A stretch of DNA of 21,743 bases from a virus: the IMG/VR virus record IMGVR_UViG_3300042522_001134, positions 1 through 21,743 of that record. The stretch is one strand, 5' to 3'. Positions within the stretch are counted from its first letter, which is position 1; each line of letters begins with the position of its first letter. Of this stretch, positions 6,408 to 12,413 are shown in pieces. The notes under the pieces are model-generated. The model was not told where the DNA came from, did not search any database, and was given only the letters and a program-made list of their open reading frames with translations. The position numbers and the translations under genes were made by a program.

Positions 6408-6691
6408 TGGCAGTTTCAATCAACAGCAGGCCGTGCCAAGCGTGCGGTAAAGCAACAACCAATTCAGTTTTGTGTATGCGCTGCTATCGCTGCAGTCCTG
6501 CCGGCAAACAGGAAGAACACATGCAGCGAGTGCGCCAGAACTACAAGCCCCAGGAAGATGGTGGGCTGGTCTGGAATGTTCAGCGGAGGCTTGGAGTACC
6601 TCAACAAACGTCCGCTGGGAAGAGTGACCCCCCTGTTTGGGCATGCCGGAGACCGGCAGAGGCCTGGGGGGTGTTGATGCTGGAAAGGTAG
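6407..6691 (+). CDS. Small zinc-finger protein, 94 residues, C-terminal half doubtful
   Basis: ATG 6407 overlaps the previous TAA (TAATG). The first 45 residues look genuine: SRPCQACGKATTNSVLCMRC is a two-CxxC zinc finger, followed by a charged helix. From about residue 55 onward (VWNVQRRLGVPQQTSAGK and beyond) the composition is less natural, and another frame also looks protein-like: MFSGGLEYLNKRPLG from ATG 6577 to a TGA at 6675-6677. The frame at 6678-6860 downstream encodes a convincing Cys-rich domain without a start. A frameshift, real or a sequence error, may therefore have split one longer protein of about 150 residues. Confidence 0.6.
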   Translation: MAVSINSRPCQACGKATTNSVLCMRCYRCSPAGKQEEHMQRVRQNYKPQEDGGLVWNVQRRLGVPQQTSAGKSDPPVWACRRPAEAWGVLMLER

Positions 6692-6860
6692 CAGGCGGAT
6701 CAACCGTCGCGAGGTCGGCTCAGCAAAACCGCGGCAGCCGAAAGCGTGCAGGCACTGCATCCACTGGAATCGGCGGTGTCTACTCGGGTTTCCCGAGGGT
6801 GGGACACTCGCGGCAGCAGTGCTGTGCTCCGCCAGGGAGGTTGACAGCCTGCTAGAGTAG
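6678..6860 (+). pseudogene. Cys-rich zinc-binding domain in an open frame without a standard start
   Basis: This frame follows a TGA at 6675-6677 and ends at TAG 6858-6860. It reads RRINRREVGSAKPRQPKACR and then HCIHWNRRCLLGFPEGGTLA, with a final LCSAREVDSLLE. The CxxCxHW..RC.LGFPEGG pattern closely matches the C-terminus of the protein at 5940-6407, so it is almost certainly coding. No ATG, GTG or TTG occurs in frame before it. ATC 6699 is the only near-cognate start. ATG 6677 or the gene at 6407 would reach it after a +1 shift, for example at AGG-TAG near 6688. It may be a frameshifted gene, a sequence error or a non-AUG start. Confidence 0.65.
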
Positions 6861-6877
6861 TAGGGTAAACGCCCTAC
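6860..6877 (+). promoter_or_regulatory. Perfect hairpin just before the DNA polymerase start
   Basis: GTAGGG (6860-6865) and CCCTAC (6872-6877) form a 6 bp perfect stem with a TAAACG loop, ending five bases before ATG 6883. No Shine-Dalgarno sequence is present, and the hairpin occupies the place where one would be. TGCTAGAGT (6850-6858) just upstream fits an extended -10 pattern, and TTGACA occurs at 6841 but too close to pair with it. The hairpin could be a translational operator or a DNA-binding site. Confidence 0.4.
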
Positions 6878-6882
6878 CAGGC

Positions 6883-8709
6883 ATGGACATTCTTCAAGGC
6901 ATCGAGCACCTGCACACGCTCGATGATGCAAGCTTCGTTGCGTTCGACGTTGAGACCACTGGACTTCAGCCGAAGTTTGGTGGTCTTCGCTTGTTACAGC
7001 TGGCCACATTCGGCAAAAAGCCGGTTGTGATGGATTGCTGGAGCTTTAGCGATGACGACTGGATCACGCTGGAAGAGTTTTGCGATGTACCACGCACCTG
7101 GCTTGCCCACAATGCAGTGTTCGACTTGGGCTGGCTTCAGGAGCACGAGATCTACCCCAGCGGCAAGGTTTATTGCTCCATGCTGGCTAGCCGGATCCTG
7201 ACGAATGGGCTGCCCAATCTGAAGCACGGTCTCCAGCACGTTGTCCATCGCTACCTCAAGCTGGATATTTCCAAGGAAGAGCAGCGGAGCGATTGGTCGG
7301 GCGATTTGCGCGTGGAGCAGATCGAATACGCCGCCAAAGATGTGGTGGTGTTGACCCAGCTGTGGCAGCCGATCACAGAAAGGATGGCTACCGGAACTTT
7401 GATGCCAGCCTGGGATCTTGAGTGCAAAGCTCTGCCCGCAATGGCGCAACTCTGGCGTACGGGCTTGCCTTTCAATAAAAAGATGCTGGAGCAGCTGATC
7501 GAAGATTTGGATATTGAAAATGTTGAGGTAGGCGAGAAATTTATTGAGGATTTTGATGAGGCCTTACCTTCAGAACACAAGCTGCATCGCGGTCTTGATG
7601 GGAAGTTGTTGTACCAGACAAAACCTGGGCCGAAAGGCAAAAAAGTAGATCCTGATGTGTTTAACCTCAATAGTCCTGCACAGCTACTTAAAAAGTTCAC
7701 CGCTTTGCTGGGTCAGCCGCCAATGGATATGAAGAATGACAAGCCGAGTGCGAGTAGGTCTGCGCTCCAGGAATATGTAGGTGATCACAAAGTTGTTGCA
7801 GATTATTTGCGGTGGAAAAAAGTAGAAAAGCGTAGGCAGATGGCGGAAACTTTGCTTAAAAATTATTCGGCTGATGGTTTTATTCGTGCCAGTTATATGC
7901 AGCTTGGTGCGGATACAGGCCGCATGTCTTGTATTGCGCCAAACCTGCAGCAGATTCCGCGTGATCCGCGCTTTAGGTTGGCAGTCGAAGCTCCAGAAGG
8001 GTGGCGATTGGTTGTAGCGGATTACGGGCAGATGGAGCTGCGACTTGCAGCGGCAGAAGCACAGGATCCCTTAATGACCGAGGTGTTCCAGCAGGGGTTG
8101 GACCTTCATACGATGACGGCGACGCAGATTTATGGGGTTGAGCCGGATGAAGTTACAAAAGAGCAAAGGCAAATTAGTAAATCAGCTAACTTCGGTTTGT
8201 TATATGGAAGCGGTGCAAAAGGACTCAGAAACTATGCAGCAGCGACCGGAATCCAGATGGATCTTGATGAGGCGGCGGAAGTCCGGCAAAAGTTCCACGC
8301 TGCATATAAAGGCATCTCCGACTGGCAGCAGCAGAATGCTCGCGCTGCTGATGCGGCTACGGACAATCCATCTATCCGCATACGCATCTCGAACCTGCGG
8401 CGGTTTTTACCGGGTGAGCACAACAAGCTCACTACCCGTTGCAACACCCCAATCCAAGGCGCCGGTGCAGCAGTCCTCAAACTTACGCTCGGCAAGCTGT
8501 GGCCGTTACTTCACGCCGACGGGGAGGACGTGGTGCGTCTGGCCGGCGTGGTGCACGATGAAATCATCCTGCTCGTAAGGGAAGAACACGCCGAAACTTG
8601 GGCGATTCAGCTCCAGCAAATCATGGAAGAAGCTGAAGCTAAGTGGTTGGGTGATATTCCCCCACTTGCCGAAGCTAAGGTCGGGAAGAGCTGGCAAGAG
8701 GCCAAGTGA
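6883..8709 (+). CDS. polA: DNA polymerase I (family A) with 3'-5' exonuclease
   Basis: The 608-residue enzyme replicates the phage genome. Residues 1 to about 175 are a DnaQ/RNase D-type proofreading exonuclease: Exo I FDVETTGL (D22, E24), Exo II AHNAVFDLGWL (D81) and Exo III EYAAKDVVVL (Y149, D153). The polymerase domain has motif A VVADYGQMELR (D380), motif B RQISKSANFGLLYG (R429, K433, F437, Y441) and motif C VVHDE (H558, D559, E560). F437 occupies the position of E. coli Phe762. A 5'-3' exonuclease domain is absent, as is usual in phage enzymes. The stop shares GTGA with a small gene after it. No Shine-Dalgarno sequence precedes ATG 6883. Confidence 0.95.
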   Translation: MDILQGIEHLHTLDDASFVAFDVETTGLQPKFGGLRLLQLATFGKKPVVMDCWSFSDDDWITLEEFCDVPRTWLAHNAVFDLGWLQEHEIYPSGKVYCSMLASRILTNGLPNLKHGLQHVVHRYLKLDISKEEQRSDWSGDLRVEQIEYAAKDVVVLTQLWQPITERMATGTLMPAWDLECKALPAMAQLWRTGLPFNKKMLEQLIEDLDIENVEVGEKFIEDFDEALPSEHKLHRGLDGKLLYQTKPGPKGKKVDPDVFNLNSPAQLLKKFTALLGQPPMDMKNDKPSASRSALQEYVGDHKVVADYLRWKKVEKRRQMAETLLKNYSADGFIRASYMQLGADTGRMSCIAPNLQQIPRDPRFRLAVEAPEGWRLVVADYGQMELRLAAAEAQDPLMTEVFQQGLDLHTMTATQIYGVEPDEVTKEQRQISKSANFGLLYGSGAKGLRNYAAATGIQMDLDEAAEVRQKFHAAYKGISDWQQQNARAADAATDNPSIRIRISNLRRFLPGEHNKLTTRCNTPIQGAGAAVLKLTLGKLWPLLHADGEDVVRLAGVVHDEIILLVREEHAETWAIQLQQIMEEAEAKWLGDIPPLAEAKVGKSWQEAK

Positions 8710-8876
8710 TCCAGCAGGATTTTGAGTACCGCGTCAGGATGCACTCGCGTCACGGTGGTACTCACGATCTTTTTGTTCTTGCTCCAGATGCTTTCACTGC
8801 AAGGATGAAGGCACTGGCGCTTTGCCCTGAACACCGTCCGCAGTCGATCATCCGAGTCTCAGATCTAGTCTCATGA
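8706..8876 (+). CDS. Unknown small protein, 56 residues, GTG start
   Basis: GTG 8706 shares GTGA with the polymerase stop, and the TGA at 8874-8876 shares ATGA with the next gene. The product begins MIQQDFEYRVRMHSRHGGTH and continues DLFVLAPDAFTARMKALALC to PEHRPQSIIRVSDLVS. It looks like a compact beta-alpha-beta protein. Perfectly coupled junctions on both sides make it real despite its length. I recognise no family; its position suggests co-expression with the polymerase. Confidence 0.75.
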   Translation: MIQQDFEYRVRMHSRHGGTHDLFVLAPDAFTARMKALALCPEHRPQSIIRVSDLVS

Positions 8877-9088
8877 GTCGCGCCCGCACGGGAAGAGAGT
8901 TGGTGATGGACTGGCTCCAGCGGGAGATTCGGACAGCGAAGACCGCGGATTTGCAGCGGGCTGCGGCTTTTTTGGAGTGGGCGCGGGATGTGCGTAAGGG
9001 GTGTGCCAAGCAGAGGGGTGGGGCGCGGGTGGCGCAGTCAAATGCTTGGCGGAAAAATGTGGATGATGATGTGAGGTGGCGTGTCTAA
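8873..9088 (+). CDS. Unknown small basic protein, 71 residues
   Basis: ATG 8873 overlaps the previous stop (ATGA). The protein starts MSRARTGRELVMDWLQREIR and is rich in Arg and Ala, with helices predicted by eye (LQRAAAFLEWARDVRKGCAK). The basic character would suit nucleic-acid binding, but no specific motif is visible. It is the last gene of the polymerase run and is followed by a 43 bp gap holding a palindrome and the next regulator gene. Confidence 0.65.
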   Translation: MSRARTGRELVMDWLQREIRTAKTADLQRAAAFLEWARDVRKGCAKQRGGARVAQSNAWRKNVDDDVRWRV

Positions 9089-9100
9089 TGTGTCGCAGTA

Positions 9101-9115
9101 TGCTACTGTGTAGCA
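9101..9115 (+). promoter_or_regulatory. Palindrome TGCTACTGTGTAGCA before the ribbon-helix-helix gene
   Basis: TGCTAC and GTAGCA form a perfect inverted repeat around TGT. Its first nine bases, TGCTACTGT, also fit the extended -10 pattern TGnTAnnnT, and the ATG of the regulator gene is 17 bp downstream. The core TACTGTGTA recurs at 140-150 and 9460-9470. A palindrome over a promoter directly ahead of a regulator gene is typical of an autoregulated operator. Binding is inferred, not shown. Confidence 0.5.
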
Positions 9116-9131
9116 GACTAGAGACGCAGTA

Positions 9132-9407
9132 ATGCCGCTGAAGCACGGATCTAAAATCTACTGCCAGCTACTGTTAGACAGTAACCGCTACAAGTTGGCT
9201 GAGCAGCTTGCAGCCACCGAAGGTAAGCGGGTAACTGGAATGTTGCGCGACATGGTTTACGCCGCTTTGGAGCGGGCTGTTCCAGTGTCGGATTACAAAG
9301 CTGCTGAGGCTGCTGATAAGGCGGCTTGGGCGGAATCGGTGCAGCGGCGGGTGCAGGGAAGAATGCGCTCCAAGCAACAAGAAGGTGAGTCAGAAAAAGA
9401 CGCATGA
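9132..9407 (+). CDS. Ribbon-helix-helix-like transcriptional regulator
   Basis: The 91-residue protein has a short beta strand (SKIYCQLLLD, residues about 7-16), a helix (NRYKLAEQLAATEG, about 18-31) and a second helix (VTGMLRDMVYAALERAV, about 34-50). This is the Arc/MetJ/CopG strand-helix-helix order, in which paired strands enter the major groove. The rest is a charged Ala/Lys/Gln-rich tail. It probably acts as a dimeric repressor. The palindrome at 9101-9115 before it and the related site at 9459-9470 after it are likely targets. The fold is assigned by pattern only. Confidence 0.68.
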   Translation: MPLKHGSKIYCQLLLDSNRYKLAEQLAATEGKRVTGMLRDMVYAALERAVPVSDYKAAEAADKAAWAESVQRRVQGRMRSKQQEGESEKDA

Positions 9408-9458
9408 GACTCAGTCAAAGTTCTTCATAGTCTGGTTCCAGCAGGCTAAACTTACTAG

Positions 9459-9470
9459 GCTTACACAGTA
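9459..9470 (+). promoter_or_regulatory. Second copy of the CTTACACAGTA site
   Basis: GCTTACACAGTA lies 15 bp before the ATG at 9486 and shares 11 bases with 140-150. On the minus strand it is TACTGTGTAAGC, the same core as the palindrome at 9101-9115. It sits in the 78 bp gap after the ribbon-helix-helix gene. TAAACT at 9447-9452 upstream could serve as a -10 box. I take it as a probable operator for the gene group 9486-10238. Confidence 0.42.
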
Positions 9471-9485
9471 TTCAATTTGAAGGTA

Positions 9486-9701
9486 ATGACTCGCTATGTC
9501 GTCATGGTCGAAGATCGCTGGGTTACGGCGGTTTACGGCCCTGGTAAAGGGATCAGCTTCACAGCCACAAAAGAAGACGCCTCCAGCTGGGTTACCTATG
9601 AACGCGCTGTCGCTGCGGCGAGAGTTGTTTCTGAGTGCTGTAACACTCATGCTGCTGTGCATAGCATCGATGAACCCGCCTACCCCCAGTCATGGAAGTA
9701 A
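9486..9701 (+). CDS. Unknown small protein, 71 residues
   Basis: ATG 9486 gives MTRYVVMVEDRWVTAVYGPG; an in-frame TTG at 9477 is a less likely start. The pattern of a YVVMVEDRWVTAVYG strand pair, a GISFTATKEDASSWVTYE turn and an Ala-rich helix (RAVAAARVVSE) resembles small alpha/beta phage proteins, but I recognise no family. A short AAGG lies close before the ATG. The stop overlaps the next gene by 10 bp. Confidence 0.68.
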   Translation: MTRYVVMVEDRWVTAVYGPGKGISFTATKEDASSWVTYERAVAAARVVSECCNTHAAVHSIDEPAYPQSWK

Positions 9702-10015
9702 CTCCGTTCCAGCAGCAGCTAGACCCTGAACTGCGGCTCGGGGAAGGTCGCTCACGTACCAGTGCAGAAAAAACTGAGTTGTTTGAGCTGACAATTTGGC
9801 TGCCCGGTCAAGGCGCTATGCGTGATCTGGTTCGGGCAGAGTCGCTCCAGCAGGCTTTGCTGTTTGCGCAAAATCGTTACCCGAACTGCAAGATTGAGGT
9901 GCCGTCTACTGCTGCTAAAAAGCCTAAGCTGGTGCGCTCAGTCCGCGGCCCGAAGGAAACGGCTCGTCGGAATCTAAAACTCGTGGAGCAAAAACGTGAG
10001 CAATCTCAAGACTGA
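9692..10015 (+). CDS. Unknown protein, 107 residues
   Basis: ATG 9692 overlaps the previous stop by 10 bp. The protein starts MEVTPFQQQLDPELRLGEGR. Residues about 28-66 form a clear alpha/beta unit (FELTIWLPGQGAMRDLVRAE, then LQQALLFAQNRYPNCKIEV), followed by a basic, disordered tail (KKPKLVRSVRGPKETARRN). The core resembles a small domain common in cyanophage unknowns, in which a strand, a helix and a second strand carry an RYPN-like turn. No catalytic residues are apparent. Function unknown. Confidence 0.7.
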   Translation: MEVTPFQQQLDPELRLGEGRSRTSAEKTELFELTIWLPGQGAMRDLVRAESLQQALLFAQNRYPNCKIEVPSTAAKKPKLVRSVRGPKETARRNLKLVEQKREQSQD

Positions 10016-10238
10016 GCTGTTCCAGCAGAACTGGGCTCGTATCTGTGAGGATCAACAGCGGCAGGATTTTCTTGATTCGCTGTATATCCAATACGGACGC
10101 GATAAAGCCGACCATCCCATGCATAGCTTGTACACAGGTTTGTACCAGCAGTGGCTAGCTGATGGAAACTCTTGTGACGACGCTGTATCTAGTGGTGATG
10201 TACTGGGTGATTTGTGTCCTAGTTCTGTGTCTGTGTAA
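9996..10238 (+). CDS. Unknown small protein, 80 residues, GTG start
   Basis: GTG 9996 gives MSNLKTELFQQNWARICEDQ and overlaps the previous gene by 20 bp. The N-terminal two thirds are helical and Gln-rich with many aromatic residues (FLDSLYIQYGRDKADHPMHS, LYTGLYQQW). The C-terminus is Ser/Asp/Val-rich. No membrane segment or motif is visible. It is the last plus-strand gene of the block and converges with the minus-strand frame ending at 10251, leaving only 12 bp between them. Confidence 0.68.
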   Translation: MSNLKTELFQQNWARICEDQQRQDFLDSLYIQYGRDKADHPMHSLYTGLYQQWLADGNSCDDAVSSGDVLGDLCPSSVSV

Positions 10239-10250
10239 AAAGATCCTGCC

Positions 10251-10481
10251 TTAAGCGGAATCTCGGTCTAGACCGAACTGATCGGCCAGGTTATCTGCGG
10301 CTTCGCGGATAGCCCAGGCCGATTTTGTGCGTTCCAGCTGGTGCAGCGTATTTAGTACCAGTGCCGCTTCGAGTAGGCCGCGATAGTCCTGGCGGTTGAA
10401 CAGGTCGACTAGCCAGCGGTCTGTTGCGGTCTTGTGGAATTGGGATTCCTGGCTGTGTTCGATGTTCGATGGGTCGCATGG
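10251..10481 (-). pseudogene. Unknown protein frame, about 76 codons, start lost or shifted
   Basis: The frame reads DPSNIEHSQESQFHKTATDR, then WLVDLFNRQDYRGLLEAALV, then LNTLHQLERTKSAWAIREAA, and ends at TAA 10253-10251. It looks like a real helical protein with a sensible composition. No ATG, GTG or TTG exists in frame. The likely start, ATG 10479-10477 two bases after the endolysin stop, is in another frame that turns into unnatural Pro/Arg-rich sequence. A one-base shift near 10470 would fuse the two. ATC at 10463 is a near-cognate alternative, and read-through of the endolysin TAA is also in frame. A 14 bp palindrome (10263-10276) lies inside it. Confidence 0.62.
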
Positions 10482-11609
10482 TTACTTGGGGCGAATTTTC
10501 ATGAACCAGCCCGTGTCGTTGCCTTCGATGAGCCAACGAGGTAGCCAGTTTTTGCGGGAGTAGGCGATGCCGGCACCGCCCTTGTTACTGACATAGCCGC
10601 CAGCAACAAGGTTTGCCTCTCCGTAGGGATCGTTGTGGATGAAGTGTGTTGGAGTGAAGCCGGTTACAACGCTCCAGTGGCCCGTGCCGCTGGGGTTGCT
10701 AACTGGGCCTTTGTGGAGCCAGCCGACTGGTACTGGATGGCCGTGGGTAATCTCGGTTTCCAAGTCTTCGACCGTGCCATCCATCTCGAAGGTGGCGGTT
10801 AGTCCCAGTGATTTGAGGGCTGCGATCTGGGCTTTGGGGTCGGTTGTGTCGCCGAAGCGAGCGCGGATCTTGTTGTACTCGTAATCGCCTGAAATCTTGC
10901 CGTAATAGCGGGCCACCATTGCGCAGCTGGAACTAAAGCACTGGCGGTAGCCGTATGCTCCGTCATCTGCACCAAGCTGATATTCATACGCAACCTTCAG
11001 GATTTTTTCCTTGGGTGTGACCAGTGGTTGCGTTCCAGAGTGCTGATTCATCAGCTCAATTAATTTGCCCGGATAGTTGGGATCCGTAGCGTACTTTTCC
11101 TTGTACAACCACTTGGCTGCTTCATCGCGGGTGGCTGCGTTATTGCAACCTTTGAAAGTCTTGTAGTCCTTGTACCAGTGATCGACTAGATAGCAGACAG
11201 CCGAAAGCAGGTCTGGGAAGTCGATAAAAGAGTCCGTAATACTGATCCACTGATTGTTGATAAATTCTTGCGTTTTCTTGTCGCTACCTTCACCTTTTAG
11301 ACCGAAAAAATTATTCCGGCCGGAGACAAGTTTTCCATAATTTGATTCGAGGGCCCATTGGGCTGAAACTAGCTCTGGAAATTTTGCTCCAGCGACTCGG
11401 GCGGCTTCTAAAACGCCTTCCCAGCTATTAGGGAAGTTGGTTTGTTTGCCGGCGACACTCCAAGTCTTGAACCAGCCTTGGTCGCGGCCCAAAATGTGGG
11501 GGTTGGCCTTGATGATGGCTTGCTCCAGTTCTGTGATGGCTGCCATCTGATGTGGCAGGCCTTTATAGAACCGAAAAAGGTCACTGAGGCGGAGCTTGTT
11601 GCTTGTCAT
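10482..11609 (-). CDS. Endolysin: glucosaminidase plus C39-like peptidase
   Basis: The 375-residue protein probably degrades the host peptidoglycan at lysis. Residues about 60-192 match the FlgJ/LytD-type N-acetylglucosaminidase fold, with the catalytic Glu in WALESNYG (E88) and the GRNNFFGLKG core. Residues about 205-372 match a C39-like cysteine peptidase, with YRQCFSSSCAM (C224 in the place of the CGPTS Cys), TGHWSVVTGF (H311) and HNDPYG (D327). The pair would cut both glycan strands and peptide cross-links. No signal peptide is visible, so export would depend on a holin. ATG 11609 lies inside the 3' end of the preceding gene (29 bp overlap). The last domain could also bind rather than cut. 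Confidence 0.85.
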   Translation of the reverse strand: MTSNKLRLSDLFRFYKGLPHQMAAITELEQAIIKANPHILGRDQGWFKTWSVAGKQTNFPNSWEGVLEAARVAGAKFPELVSAQWALESNYGKLVSGRNNFFGLKGEGSDKKTQEFINNQWISITDSFIDFPDLLSAVCYLVDHWYKDYKTFKGCNNAATRDEAAKWLYKEKYATDPNYPGKLIELMNQHSGTQPLVTPKEKILKVAYEYQLGADDGAYGYRQCFSSSCAMVARYYGKISGDYEYNKIRARFGDTTDPKAQIAALKSLGLTATFEMDGTVEDLETEITHGHPVPVGWLHKGPVSNPSGTGHWSVVTGFTPTHFIHNDPYGEANLVAGGYVSNKGGAGIAYSRKNWLPRWLIEGNDTGWFMKIRPK

Positions 11610-11862
11610 TGGACCAAGGGGAGTGGATGGTCATTGCGCCACCCAGAAGGCGGCTTTCGCCGGTTTGGAGTTCGTCATCAGGTGGTTCGTGAACCACAAC
11701 AGGGTTTGGTGTTGATGGTTGATCCGCGTGCCAGTCTTCGATGGCGCGATCTAGGCGAGGGCCAAGCGTTGCGTGGAACTTGTGGTCTTGCGCTTGTTTC
11801 TGGAGATGATCCAGCCAGTCCTTGTCGCCGAATCGCGCCAGCCAGATGGTGTCGGATCTCAG
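11581..11862 (-). CDS. Unknown protein, 93 residues, probable CTG start
   Basis: The frame begins CTG AGA TCC, where CTG overlaps the TGA of the 45-residue gene as CTGA, and ends at TGA 11583-11581. It reads RSDTIWLARFGDKDWLDHLQ, then KQAQDHKFHATLGPRLDRAI, then EDWHADQPSTPNPVV and a Pro/Asp-rich linker. The natural composition makes it convincing. There is no ATG or GTG near the front; the first in-frame ATG (MTIHSPW) would leave only 17 residues. The CTGA junction mirrors the ATGA and GTGA junctions used elsewhere here. It sits between a holin-like gene and the endolysin, so a lysis-linked role is possible. No family is recognised. Confidence 0.65.
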   Translation of the reverse strand: MRSDTIWLARFGDKDWLDHLQKQAQDHKFHATLGPRLDRAIEDWHADQPSTPNPVVVHEPPDDELQTGESRLLGGAMTIHSPWSNDKQQAPPQ

Positions 11863-11996
11863 CGCTTTGGGAAAATGATCTTCAGCGCTTTGATGATCAG
11901 CTGCACCCAGCTGTTTTCCTTGATGGGCAGCAGTGCGATTACTTCGCTGCCTGCTGCAACGACAATCGCAATAACGGCCAGAGTGGTGGGATCCAT
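11859..11996 (-). CDS. Small holin-like membrane protein, 45 residues
   Basis: ATG 11996 opens MDPTTLAVIAIVVAAGSEVI, a hydrophobic segment at residues about 5-24, followed by ALLPIKENSWVQLIIKALKI and IFPKR. This gives one membrane helix, then an amphipathic helix ending in basic residues. It is just upstream of the endolysin, which suits a holin or another small lysis membrane protein. I recall very similar short proteins in cyanophage genomes, without proven function. The stop overlaps the CTG start of the next gene. Confidence 0.75.
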   Translation of the reverse strand: MDPTTLAVIAIVVAAGSEVIALLPIKENSWVQLIIKALKIIFPKR

Positions 11997-12095
11997 CTGA
12001 AATAAGGCTTCTACGACAAGTTTAGCTGTACTAAAGAAGAAGGCTAGTGCGCGTAATAGTTTCTACCGCTACATTTCATTGAGCCACTGCTGGGT

Positions 12096-12413
12096 ATGGA
12101 CCATCGCATCGAGGATGGCGAATACTTAAACAAAAAAGAAGCAAAGGCGCGATTTAGGCAATCAATCCTTAAACATTGGGAGAACAAGTGTGCTTACTGC
12201 TCTACCGATTTAGGTAGGTCCGCCACGCTGGACCACGTGCATCCAAAAATGCGTGGTGGGCATACGCACCAGCGCAACTTGGTGGCTTGCTGTTTTGGCT
12301 GCAATATCTCCAAGTCCGCCCAGGACTGGCTGGAATGGTTCAGGCAGCAGGATTTTTGGGAGCCGCACCGCGAGGATGCGATCATCCACTGGATCAGTGA
12401 AGGTCTGCTTTAG
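12096..12413 (+). CDS. HNH endonuclease, free-standing, on the strand opposite its neighbours
   Basis: The 105-residue protein has the HNH/zinc layout of phage homing-type nucleases: CAYC (C32, C35), LDHVHPKMRGG (D46, H47), QRNLVACC (N61) and a second Cys pair in CFGCN (C66, C69). It probably nicks or cuts DNA. It lies on the plus strand between minus-strand late genes and overlaps the 3' end of the gene at 12394-12576 by 20 bp, so it must have its own promoter. Candidate -10 boxes in the 12000-12095 gap (for example TACATT at 12071) have no clear -35. The orientation suggests it was inserted into the late block as a mobile nuclease. Confidence 0.85.
   Translation: MDHRIEDGEYLNKKEAKARFRQSILKHWENKCAYCSTDLGRSATLDHVHPKMRGGHTHQRNLVACCFGCNISKSAQDWLEWFRQQDFWEPHREDAIIHWISEGLL

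Noticed and set aside
6628-6807. Several hairpins (TGCCGG-AGA-CCGGCA at 6644-6658, TGCAG-GCA-CTGCA at 6747-6759, CTCGGG-TTT-CCCGAG at 6783-6797) suggesting a structured RNA
   Set aside because: Once the Cys-rich frame 6678-6860 was recognised as coding, most of the region is explained by protein sequence. The stems are short, and no known RNA family pattern is present.
8090-10160. Frequent YTCCAGCAG words on the plus strand, spaced roughly 120-170 bp in places
   Set aside because: Nearly all copies are in frame and encode FQQ or LQQ, and CTGGA forms are also common elsewhere, so codon and amino acid use is a sufficient explanation without a count against background.
10263-10276. Perfect 14 bp palindrome TCGGTCTAGACCGA
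   Set aside because: It encodes part of the protein-like frame (FGLDRD) and is not next to a gene start. A single palindrome of this length can arise by chance.
11442-12005. Long plus-strand open frame opposite the lysis genes (187 codons)
   Set aside because: It is the shadow of the minus-strand endolysin, 93-residue and 45-residue genes. Its composition is unnatural, and both strands cannot be coding here.
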